In this document: positions 13,744-26,712 of the stretch, in pieces
How positions within the stretch are numbered: the first letter of the stretch is position 1
Layout of the letters: each line of letters opens with the position of its first letter
Assembly (NCBI GenBank): GCA_034766995.1
Contig: CM068319.1
Location: forward strand, 22,344,469 to 22,408,468
Length of the DNA: 64,000 nucleotides
DNA from: Acanthacorydalis orientalis
Lineage: Eukaryota; Arthropoda; Insecta; Megaloptera; Corydalidae
Direction: 5' to 3'
The notes under the pieces: model-generated
Seen by the model: the letters and a program-made list of their open reading frames with translations, nothing else
Database searches by the model: none
What the model was told of the DNA's origin: nothing
Made by a program: the position numbers and the translations under genes

Positions 13744-14163
13744 TTCATATATATTTATATATATATATATTTCATATATGTTTATATATATATATATATC
13801 ATTTTAAACAAATATAATTATGGATTTAAAAAAAATTAATTAGAATTATTTCAATTAAAAAAAAAATATTAGATGTACGTGTATTCTCTTATAAATGTGA
13901 TTTAATATGTGGTAAATGGTAATCTTCGGTTTTTGGTAAAATGGTTTAAGTGAAAAAAGACTTTGTACGTTAAGAAATAAGTCAGTGGTTCTCTCGAAAA
14001 CCATTTAAATCAGTATTTTACCTTACTATATCAGTATATTATATTCTCAATGACAACAACTTGATTTTAAACATTTGCGAATTAAAAAAAAAGATTGTTT
14101 ATTGTTTCTAGTCAAAATGAGAAAAAACGATTTAAGTCGCTATTTGTCAAATATAAAATATGT

Positions 14164-14214
<51 letters not shown>

Positions 14215-14358
14215 TGTATAGACACATTTTTAAAGAAAACTATGCATTATTTTTCTTCGTGTTAAATATATATTCCTTAAATCTACACATTTTTTATAAA
14301 ATTTTGAATATTTTATTAAATTAAAATTTTTGAAGCTTAGATAAATTTCAATTATTTC

Positions 14359-14422
<64 letters not shown>

Positions 14423-14461
14423 TGTACTTAAAAATGTGCATTAAATAATTTATATGTGAAG

Positions 14462-14496
<35 letters not shown>

Positions 14497-14510
14497 TGTA
14501 TGTTTGTTTG

Positions 14511-14581
<71 letters not shown>

Positions 14582-14728
14582 GCGTATAAATGAGTATTCT
14601 CGCAAATAAAGTTCAGTTTATCTTTTTATATATTTGAGAGCATGTTCAAATTAAAAGATAAATTTTCAGTATCTTAAAGTTAACAAGATTTAGTTTTTAT
14701 ATCATTCTACTCACACACATACGTATAC

Positions 14729-14779
<51 letters not shown>

Positions 14780-15431
14780 TACATATATATGTGTGTGAAT
14801 AGAAAGACAGGTGAGCATTGCGATGTTTTCTGTAAAAACTGTATTTTTCTATATTTTTTTGTACAGATCTATAAATTATTATCTAAAAATATATTTTATT
14901 GAAATATGCGTTTTATTTCTTTCCAATTTATATAACTATTTTTTGGACTATTTTCAGTTTATCGTTGTTATTAATTCGATATAATGATTTCTAGTCTAAG
15001 AAGTTCAAGTAGGCATTCTTTATAAGTCTCAAAAAACAGCTTAGTGTTCTGAAAACATTTAAATAAAAAAATCTTCAAATAAATGAATAAAGTCATCTAT
15101 ATGAAAGAAAATGTTTACCTTGAAACCATTCGTTACGAACAAAACACTAATGAACTGAAAGCGCAGATAAAATAGATACAAAAGATATATTTGTAATATT
15201 TATTTGATAACAAATATGTATATGTATACATAAATATAGGAATATTAAATTCAAATTCATTCTTACTTTTAATTAAAAGAAAAACATACAGTATTAAAAC
15301 GTTCGTTTAATAAAAGGTAGTTGATTATATATTACTATCACTACTATTTAATTAAATTTCACTGTTTTAGACAATACTTGAGATTATTCTGATTTCTTTC
15401 ATTTTAACGATATGAATCAGTGAACGTCTTT

Positions 15432-15474
<43 letters not shown>

Positions 15475-18400
15475 CGGGAAGAGCATATACACTACTCACT
15501 GTTTTTGATCTATTTAAATAAAGAATGACATTTAGCGAAAGGTTAAGGTGTTTTACAAAGTTATTTTAAGTACAAATTATATTGTATCATTATATTTTTA
15601 ATAAAAAATTAATAAAATAGTAAATTATTTGTAAAATAATAATAATGTTACAACTTTTATATATTTTTTAAAATTTGATATATAAGAAAAAAGTACAGTA
15701 ATATCAAAAACGTTACTATTTTAAATTTATGTTTACTAAATTATTATTTTGAATATATATATATATATATATATAATTTGTAATCAATTGCACTTTCGTA
15801 CACACCGAAAACAAATAGATGTATTGATAATGTAAATAGATTTTTAGAAATTGAACGCAATTAATATTGAAAAACAATTTTGTGTAGACGTAAAGGTTTT
15901 TTTTAATTAAAAAGGATGGTTAAACAGATTATGTTTACTATTAAGTCTGTCAATTTGCCAAATATAAATATTTTTTTAATTATTTTTCCGATACATCAGA
16001 TTTATTTCAGGATTTGAATGTAAACAACCTTGTCAATATATATATATATATATATATGAGTAATTGTATGTGTGAAGCTATGCAAAGTTAATTATAGTAA
16101 TTATATTTGTACATAATAGTAATTGAAATTAGGTGACTTAATCTTTGTATCTGAAAATAAACTTAACTGTTCTAGTCATTTAAATATCTTCTATGCCTCT
16201 ATTATGTAATTCGAATTTAAAAATTATAGTTTCAATGTAATTCTATAATTATTTGAGTTATTTCATAATGGAAAAACATGTAGAATAATATTTAAATAAC
16301 AGACTGAAATATTTTTACTACCTGCATAAAGATATTTTTATTTTATGATATTTCTATAAATTTTTATACATATATATAATATATACAATATATACAATAT
16401 ATACATACACATATCTTCTTTCAGAGTTCTTCACTTGCAATATTTCCATAATTTTTATTGTAATTTAACGAATATCCAAAATAGTAGAATTTTTAAAACT
16501 GTAGCGTTCAGTTTATTGAGGCAACATGTTATATAAGTCTTGTATGTTTACATATTTTATAATATATTTTTTTTCGTTAAATTTGAATGATATCCACTGT
16601 TCTTAACCAAAAGTTTGTAGTTAAATAAAATAACAATATTTGTTAATGGATTACCATCATTGAATTACAGTTAATGTAGACAATGGAAATAAAATGCATA
16701 TTACATTTCGAAATGAGATGTCAGTTGTTAGATATTAACTACTTAAGTTTTTAATGTTTATGATGAATGTTTATCTACATGTTTTAATATATTTATAAAC
16801 TATAAAACTTTTAAATATACATATGTACATATGCACGTATGTGTAGAATTCTAATTGTACATTTATCTAGAAAATAAACATTATTTATATTATTTATCGA
16901 CGAACATTATTTGCATAATTCAGCATTCAGTTATATATGTCTGTATAACAATAATCCTAGTAAATATAATAATTTAACTTGACTACTGTTTAGATAAATA
17001 TTATGGTCTGTTTTTGTATTGAGATGTTTATACATATGTTGTAATCGAGAAACATGGAAACAACTGGATTTAATTAAAACAAATAGATAATTGTTAAACG
17101 ATATTGGTACAATGTACAAATAAGAAAACATGATTTGATTTACAAATAAGTGGAATAGTTGAACTGTGATATCATAAGCGAATAATGAAATTATTTACTG
17201 TATTGGAAAATATTAAGTTCTCATTTTGATGTCATTTTCCTTGAGATGAGATCCTCTTCTTATATTTAATATAATAACTAGGATATATATATATATATAT
17301 ATATATAACATTTATATAAATAAACTTTTCATCTGTGATTTATATTTGATCATATATTTTCGGTTTTATCTATTTATTTTAAGTGACATGTGAAATATAA
17401 ATAGAAAAAAATTATGAAATATATTATATCATGTAAAGAATTTTTTGAATGCATTTTTCAAAATTGATGTGCATTCTGTAGTTAATCGATCAAAACATTA
17501 AATAGATGTCACTGTCATTTTCCTTGACTCACTTTGCACACGGCTAAAATATTTTGATTCTAATCTAGTTGTCACTTGAATTATTCATTTGACACTTGGT
17601 ATATTTTCAATTATGTATAAGTATTACATATATATATATATATATATATAAGTTTAATAAGATGTAAAATATATTTTATTCAAAATAGAAACTCGCATAT
17701 TTATTTTCAAAACAAATAATTATTCTAAAACTTTCACAAACTCATTGAATATGATATTGAAGTAAAAGAGACAAGGACTCAATATTTTGTGAAAGATAAT
17801 ATTTATTTAGTAGCATTATACTATTTTGTTGGATCACAATTTTTTGTCATACATTTGATTTATTTATTTTAAATAACTATAAAATTATTTGTATGAGCAT
17901 TAAAATTATTTTCACAGGTTTTAAAAAAATCCAAATTTACAAAAATATCAGTTATATTATCTGAAATGTCTAGGTCGGTTTTATTTTTTAAGAATTCTTA
18001 TAGAAATACGCTCAAAAATGAAAGTTTCTAGTTCCAAAAGCTATAAAAACTTAGAAAATAATTGTATTCATATACTTCGAAAATAAATTTTATTTTCCTT
18101 TGTTTTGTTATTGAAGGCTGCTATGAATATCAAAAGCAGTAAATGTTTTATAAGTCTACCTTTTTTTCAATTTTTGATAATCTGTCAGTATCTGTTCAGA
18201 AATAATTTTGTCTGTAGGATTTTCAATTTAAGAAAGTAGTAAGCCGTCTTTTTAAAATAATTTTTAACAGTGAAATTTAAAATATGTTTCTATACATATT
18301 TAGTTTGTTTTTCTCTTTTTCATTTTTAATTCAGGGTAGTAAATTAGTATTACGTAGAAGTTTCACATAAAGCCAAAATAATATATTTATATTAATAATT

Positions 18401-19899
18401 GTGTCTTGAGCTAATTCAACATGAAAAAATTATAATTTTTATATTTTGTTAGAAGAAGTGATGAAATTCTCTAGCAAATGTGGACTATAATGTTCGACTT
18501 TAAAAACTGTATGTAAGAAATTGTGATTACTGACATTAGGTTTGTAATAATGAAATAGTTGCTTTACTAACACATTTATGTATGTTATATATATACATGT
18601 GTGTGTTCGTCTAGTTATTTATATAATAATTTTATAAAAATATACTTTTTTATAAATGCAATTCCAATATCTTTATCTTCATGTAGTGTGATTTCAGTGA
18701 CCCTTATCTAAACTTTAATACTTTTATCTGAAGTAGGGTTATTAATAGATCTTGAATATAAAATTTCATAGCTGTATAAATATTTAATTCTTCATTAATT
18801 TCTCTCTTATCGAAAAGATGTGTTTTAAAATATATTCATATTAAATCAAACAAATTTTATTTAGTACAACAACGAAATATTGTAGTCTATAAATACAATG
18901 ATTTATGAATTTGATATTTTATGTATATAAAAAATATATTTTTTAAGAGTTATAACATCAATAGCAATATTATTAAATCATAGTTCATTGGCTGTATATA
19001 CAAGAATTTTTGTCTTAATTAAAAATGATATGTTTTAAAAATGTATTTAAACTTCGACACACAAACAGACTCTGGTTGTCAATCAGCTGTCATTGTTTCA
19101 TATTTTTTCTGTGAACATTAAAATAAAAGCTTGAAGAAAGTGAAAGTTTAATTGTTGTATACATAATATAACGTAATTATTTTCAAAAAGATGGGTGTAA
19201 ATTAACGAAACTCAAAGAAATAATATATAAAAATTGATATAGGTTTAAAAATGTTGCCTTAGAAACTATTTTAATAAATTGTTAAGAATTTTATATTCGT
19301 ATTTGATTACAGTTGATTTGTATATTAACTATAAATGTTATATTTATGTAATGTTTTCATTTACATATACTTTTGTGCGTTTATATATATATATATATAA
19401 ATTAAAAAAATCTATAAATACTAATATTTTATTGAACACAAAAACATTTACATAAATTACAATAGGCATGAATAAAATGATTTCATAAAATATATTCTTA
19501 ATAAATTTAATTATTAAGATCAATATCAAATACACGTTATAACATATCACTTAAGTCATTTTTAAAAATAGATCGAATCTGTTTATCAAATATAATGTTA
19601 CAGTTTTAGTTGACCAGTTTTTGTATCTGTTTTTATACCAAATCAGTTCAAAAAAATAACATTCATCGATTACCATATATAATTATGTTCCAAATACCAG
19701 AGCAAGAAGAAACCAGGGAATTTCCACAAATAAAAGGAATAGGTTTTTCATATACTATATCCTATATCGTGATAGTTATTTGATTTTAAAATTATTTGTT
19801 GATTATTGTATTATTTATATTGGACTGTGAATGAAAAATAACCTTCGCATTAGCATTTATTGTATTTGTGCATTCACATGGACTGCATTTAATTTTATT

Positions 19900-19941
<42 letters not shown>

Positions 19942-20394
19942 GAAATAGTAAAGTATGCATAATTAATTACCACTAGATGATTAATTGTATATAAACTATG
20001 TATTTAATATATTATCTTTCATTTAATTCGCAGCATCTAGAAAAATATCTACATTGTTAAACCGCAATGTTTTTTTAATATATTTATTTTTATTTTTCAT
20101 TTAGATATAATCTTATTTACATATTGTAAATTAATTATATAATATTTTCCAAACTGCATTTCTATTTAATAATATTTAAAATGTATTCTCATTTCCTGTA
20201 TATTTCTTGAATTTGTTATGCGAAAAGTATGGAATGCCTAATATAATGTGCTTGTCGGACACCTTTACTATTCTGTAAGGTTATGACAACTGCACGGACA
20301 AGATATCTAGTTTTCCTAAAACAATCCTAAAACAACGAGAAATTATTTTGATTTAAACGGAGTCGATTGGTTCAATGTAAAGGCATTGAATTAA

Positions 20395-20468
<74 letters not shown>

Positions 20469-20777
20469 CGTATGCTTGTCTTTTCTCAGCAGTAAATTTA
20501 TTTAAAATGACATTGAAAAAAGAGAATGCCTTATGTGTAATTTTCTATCGAAAAAACAATTTTTATAAAAACATTCTTCATATCAGTTGTCAACAGTGTA
20601 ATCAGTTCAATGATTATAATAACTATTTAATCATCAACATGCACCCATTAGCATAAAATATATTGATAATGTAATTTGAGAGCACTTCACTTATAATCTA
20701 CACAGTATAACAACTTTTAAATGTAATTCCACTGTAAATATTTCACAGTATTTTTTTGAATATTTTTCTAAGAAGTA

Positions 20778-20832
<55 letters not shown>

Positions 20833-21226
20833 GTATTCTGTACAGTTTTTGTTATTTACTTAGATTTGATCAATAGTTATTTATTACACACTTGACGTAC
20901 AATTTTGTAAAAGTATAAGTTAATCATATTTGTATAAAAAGTATTAAATTTATATATTTTGATATAATGATTTTTATGTTTAATTTTTTTTTACTATAAC
21001 ATTGTAATTTATCCTTTAAATTTACTGGAGGTTTGTATAACTAAAAACATGTATGAAAAAATTAATAATTTGTTATTTTATGCAAAATATAAAAGAATAT
21101 GTGAAATGATTCTGATAATGTTTCAAGATTCAATAAATATAAAAATTCAAGAAAACAATTTATTAGCTAAATAATTGAGTGAAATGTGATTTATATTTCA
21201 AAAACAGTAACTAACAAGAAAAACAA

Positions 21227-21277
<51 letters not shown>

Positions 21278-21867
21278 TTTCTTAAATGAAAAATATATTT
21301 TTCGAACATTAATCAAATAATGAATGATGAAAAATAGAAATCAATACGAAATATAAGATATTTCAATATATTTCTGTTTACGTTTGACTTATTTGTAATT
21401 TATTATTAAACATTCATTACTTAATAAACAATATAATAATATTGTAAAATATTGAGGAAGACTCTTAATTATGTGTTTCTTCGTCGAAAAGAATGAATAA
21501 CTGTTAATAAATTAATGTTTGACTAATAAATAATACTATTTTATATATTTTGTTAGTGCAAAACAAAACTTATAGTATGGATATGTTATATTGTATGTAA
21601 AAAAATAATGTGCGTCAACGAATATTTGCAATGAATTGATTAACCTTCCTGTTTAAATTGACATTTATTATGAATTATAAATTATAATAATATCAAATAC
21701 TTTATAATAATTATTTAGTAATTTACCGCATACATTTTTATTATTATCTTAGCTCATTTCTATTAATTTTATCTTGTTTACTTATCTTATTACTTTAAAA
21801 TTAATTTACACAACTAGTATCTTTGATAAATAATATTAAAAATTTTGGTTTATAATGTGTGTGTGTG

Positions 21868-21954
<87 letters not shown>

Positions 21955-24055
21955 GTATGTATGTATGTTTGTATGTATGTATGTATGGATATGTCAAATT
22001 AAAATTGAATGAGAGTTAATTTGTGTTTGAGTTTTAAGAAAAATCTAATCGTTTACAATAGTAATATATAATATTTTTGTATTTGAAACTTAACTAAAGT
22101 GTTTATTATTTTAACTACTTGTCTGTGTATTTTTTATCAAATGTATTATGGAATTATATATAACCATATTGTTACATAGAAAAAAGTGACACTATATAAA
22201 CAAACACTTTTGACATTATTATGGCGTTAGCTGACAAATTGGTTTCTTTTATCAAGAAAAAAATTGCAAGCACAATTAATAAAGATGACTCTGGATAATA
22301 AATTTCGATTGTTCTTCTTTAACAACAACTTTAAAAGTAATAATTTATAAAGTAATGAAAAGTTGTATTACTGAGGTGTTTGTCTTTTTAAATGTGTATA
22401 TTTTGACTTAGAGAGAAAAGAAGTAACAGTTCTAAATTTCATTTAAGAAAGCTGTTAATAAAATAACTTATCATATAGTGAATGAAGTTATCATTTATTC
22501 ATTAATTTCTAAAATAGTACGCATTGATAATTAAAACTTGTCAAAAATTGATATAAATTAATGATAATGATTTCATAATGATAATTGATGTAATAGTTTT
22601 ATTATTATGTTTATACAGATTATTCAAAACATCAGATAAGATTTATTTGTATGAAACTAAAACGCATTTTGCAAATTTTGATTCCTAAATATATAGATTC
22701 TTTTTAATTAGATAATTTTCTTCGCAGGGCTCAAACGCGCCGTATCTGAAATGCCGAATAATAGAGAGAAAATGAGAATATGTGTTGCAGAAACAATAGG
22801 CACTGGTTTACTTCTGTTATTTGGTTGTATGGGTTGCGTAGGATCACAACCTCATTTAAATATAGCTGTGGGATTCGGTCTCACAGTCATGTTTGTTATC
22901 CAGGTAAATATTTCATTTCTATTAATAATGTTAATTGCATAATATCATTTATTCATACACACACACACACCTACACACATGTATATATATATATATATAT
23001 ATATATAACCTGTTTGGAAAATATGTCTATATTGCATTTAATATTAAATTATTATTAGATAGTAACAAGTTTATAAATATTTTATTATATTTTAATGATA
23101 ATTAAACCATTTATATAAACCTTATTTTATGATAGACATAAAAACAGATAAATTCAATTGAGATAATTGATTTGTTGTACCCACGATCACCAATCGATTG
23201 TTTTTTTAGTGTTATAATTGTTTGAAAACTAATATAGATTTCAATAAATATGTTTTCCTATGTACATGTTGTTTATTGTTTTGTTCGAGTCAAGTAAACA
23301 ATGTGTAAGGCTGGTATGAATATTAGATATCCACGAGTAATTCACTCGTGACCTGCAAGATTCGCAGAAAACAAGAAATGTAAATGTTGTATTTTTCTTG
23401 TTACAATCTCACGCATATTAATATGAGGATCTACATCGATCTCTGTTTTGATATCGATTTTACCTATTGAAAATGTAACATTCCTTTTTCTCATTCGTGA
23501 TATTAAAGTTGCTCCAATGAAGTTTTGTAAAACAGATTAAATCTGACACTTTATAACTTTACAATAATTCTAACACTGGATAAATTCCCATCCGCAAATG
23601 ATTTTTTCACTTTATAAGAACACAAAAAAGCCCACGTTTAAAAAATGTTAAAATATCATTATTCCTCATTTCTGATGGTCGCTTACGCGCATTTCGATAG
23701 TATTTCCATCACTTTCAAAGCATCAATATTTTTTGTAGCTTGGCGCTTTAAAGATAATGACATTGTAGGATGAAAAAATAAGTCATTTGTGAACGTTATA
23801 ACTTCTTAAATATTTTGCTTATTAATTTTTTTATTGCTCTTGCTGTATTATTCCTGAATAAAAACTTATGCATAATGTGATTACATTTCTGATTTACGTA
23901 TATTAAATAATAATTAAGGATAGAACATTTTCAAAGGTACGACTTATAAATGTTTTAAGAAATACGATTGACGTTACTATTTATATTAAAGTTCAAAACA
24001 AAGTAAGGAATATTATAGATTGGGCGTCATATTTAATGATGTAGAAAAAACGAGA

Positions 24056-24128
<73 letters not shown>

Positions 24129-24217
24129 AAGAGAAATATATATTAAATAATGTTAATAAGCTTCCTATTGTTAAACATATTCGATCGAAATAAAATTGCA
24201 AGAAATAAAAATGTAAT

Positions 24218-24283
<66 letters not shown>

Positions 24284-25914
24284 AATATATATATATATTG
24301 TTGTTAATAAGCTTCACTATTGTTAAATATATTCAATCGAAATAAAATTGCAAGAAATCTAAAATTTTAATTAAATGATAGCGAGAAAATATTTTAACAT
24401 TTATATATTTCCTGTTTAATTTTTAATATACAAGAAAAATGAAATAAACAGTTATTGTAAAAATGTTTGTCAGTAAAATTGACATTTTTGTATTCGATTG
24501 CCTGTTAGTTGTACTCTATAGTCTGATAAATTTACTTAATTCCACGTGAAATGGATGTCATTGTACCCTCGTTATTAATAGATCCTAAAAATACATATGT
24601 ATTTAAACCAAATGTCAATTTTGTGTATGAATTATTAATTAGCATTAACTTTTTGTACGTTGCACATAAATATGATACTGTTTAATTCAATTAAGTATTT
24701 AAATCCATTATCGACAATAAACCAATGAGAAATTGAATTAATTTGACATAAGGATTATGAACTTGCAATGATTTCTAAGTTATTATGTTTTTTATACGAT
24801 CTAATCAAATACAAATGAAATAAATGCGTATACGAAATAACAATGACTATAAGTACCTAATGAATAATTTACTATTAAAAGACGATAACAACGAATTAAC
24901 AATGAGTATATAAATCATTTATTACTAGCACGTGTCGGGTGTGAATCGTTTTCGATTTTGACGCGCCCTAAAACCTTAAATAATCAATCAATAGCATGTG
25001 TTCGTCGAAACTATGAAACATTAAATATATGTCCATCAATGATGTTTGTAAACAAGTGGAAGCTGCGTAGATACAAATGGCAAGTTTACTTCTTGGCCAT
25101 TGAAGATATTTGTGGACTGTGCGCTCATTTAATCGAATTCAATATAAAAGCGACATTTGCTAGTTGAAAAATAATAAATAGTAATTTATATTATTTTTTT
25201 AATAAACATTTACTAATTTACCAAATACCTTTCGATATCATATATCATTGTTATAACATTTATTCTCTATTTATAATCATAAAACTTAAATAAGACAATA
25301 GTATGAATTTCTAAAAAGGATTTGTAGTATTAATTGTTTTTTTCAGACATTCGGACACATATCAGGAGCACATTTAAATCCAGCTGTTACGGTAGCATCT
25401 GTGGTTTTAGGACATAAACCAGTAATGATTGCGCCATTTTATATCGTATCTCAAATTATCGGCGCTTTAATTGGTTTTGGTATACTTAAGGTATATATAT
25501 TAAAAATTTAAAAAGCTAATAACACAAATTACTTCAAAACAAATCTAGTAACTAAGAAGACTATAAATTTGAAAAAAAATGAAAGAAACAATATAAAATG
25601 AAGTTCAAAGAAAATAGTTCTTTTATTGATCAATGCATTTTCGATAAATTTATGTAAATATAGCCATAAATGAAAATGAAATGAGGCGCGATTAATTCCA
25701 TTTGCTTTTTGAGATAGGTTGATTCTTAATTTAATATTCTATTTAATTTGTATTATTTTTTTTTTTGTAATTGTGAACCAATCAAAGTAAATTTTCTGTT
25801 ATATTCAGCTAGATTTTTTATATTTTTGGTACTTTTCGTTATTGGCTATGTCGCCTTTTGCTAGAAATCATCTTAAATATTTTTTTTAATTACAAGTATA
25901 ATTTATGATTGTAA

Positions 25915-25951
<37 letters not shown>

Positions 25952-26646
25952 TAAGTAAATATAAAAGGAAGGAATAAATCTACCATAAAATATTATTGAA
26001 TAATAATAAATATTTATAAACATTAGCAATTTATTATAGCTCGTTACTCCATCGAAATGGTTCGACGTCGGTAAAATAGTTGATGATGTAATTACACCAG
26101 GTGTATGTACGACAGTGCCAAACCCTGAAATAACTGTACTACAGGTAAACATTTAGAAATCCCTTGATTTTTTATATCATGTAAAACTATATATTGTATA
26201 CTTCAAGTAACTGTTATTTATGAAATGTATATTTATATAAATTTTAAGAAAGATTACAATTTCTATGCTTTAGGCGTTGATGGTTGAATACTTAGCTTCG
26301 GCAGTGCTAATATTTGTATGCTGTGGTGTGTGGGATCCTAGAAATAGCGATAAACACGATTCGACAGCGCTTAGGTTCGGTTTTGCTATTGCAGCTCTGG
26401 CAATTGTCAGTGTAAGTATTTAATATATTAATTAGAAAAAAGTACATGTTTTTAATTTGTGTACACATTTATTTTATTACTCTTAATTAAGGTTAATTTA
26501 TTACCATAACATTTAAAAAATGTTTGCATTCATATCTTTCTTATATGTTTATTACTACACATGTTTATTTGTTTTTTCAATAAAATGCCTATTAATTATA
26601 TTCAAGATAAATCTTATCGGAATATATGTGTGCATACGTAATAATA

Positions 26647-26712
<66 letters not shown>

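Larger units (their letters stand above)
13163..22727 (+). other. Aquaporin intron 1 (9,565 bp)
   Basis: GTATGT...TTCGCAG. It is AT-rich and full of microsatellites, with simple (TA)n arrays at about 13241-13282, 14168-14218, 15752-15775, 16036-16058, 17283-17307, 17628-17651, 19381-19400, 19903-19939, 20779-20829 and 21230-21274; compound arrays are listed separately. TGTCATTTTCCTTGA occurs twice (17230-17244 and 17513-17527). I see no exon-like segment or transposon in it. Confidence 0.8.
22904..25346 (+). other. Aquaporin intron 2 (2,443 bp)
   Basis: GTAAAT...TTTTCAG. It holds a (CA)n(TA)n array near its start, a tandem duplication at 24062-24360, and a block at about 24900-25170 with more balanced base composition than its surroundings. 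That block has an open frame of 69 codons resembling nothing I recognise. Confidence 0.8.

Noticed and set aside
21857..21986. Possible CRISPR-like or satellite array from repeated units
   Set aside because: It is a compound microsatellite with no spacers of unique sequence.
22780..23058. 92-codon open frame overlapping aquaporin exon 2
   Set aside because: It is a shadow in another frame that reads through the donor into the (CA)n(TA)n of intron 2.
25886..26152. 88-codon minus-strand open frame over aquaporin exon 4
   Set aside because: It is the antisense shadow of exon 4 plus a (TA)n array.
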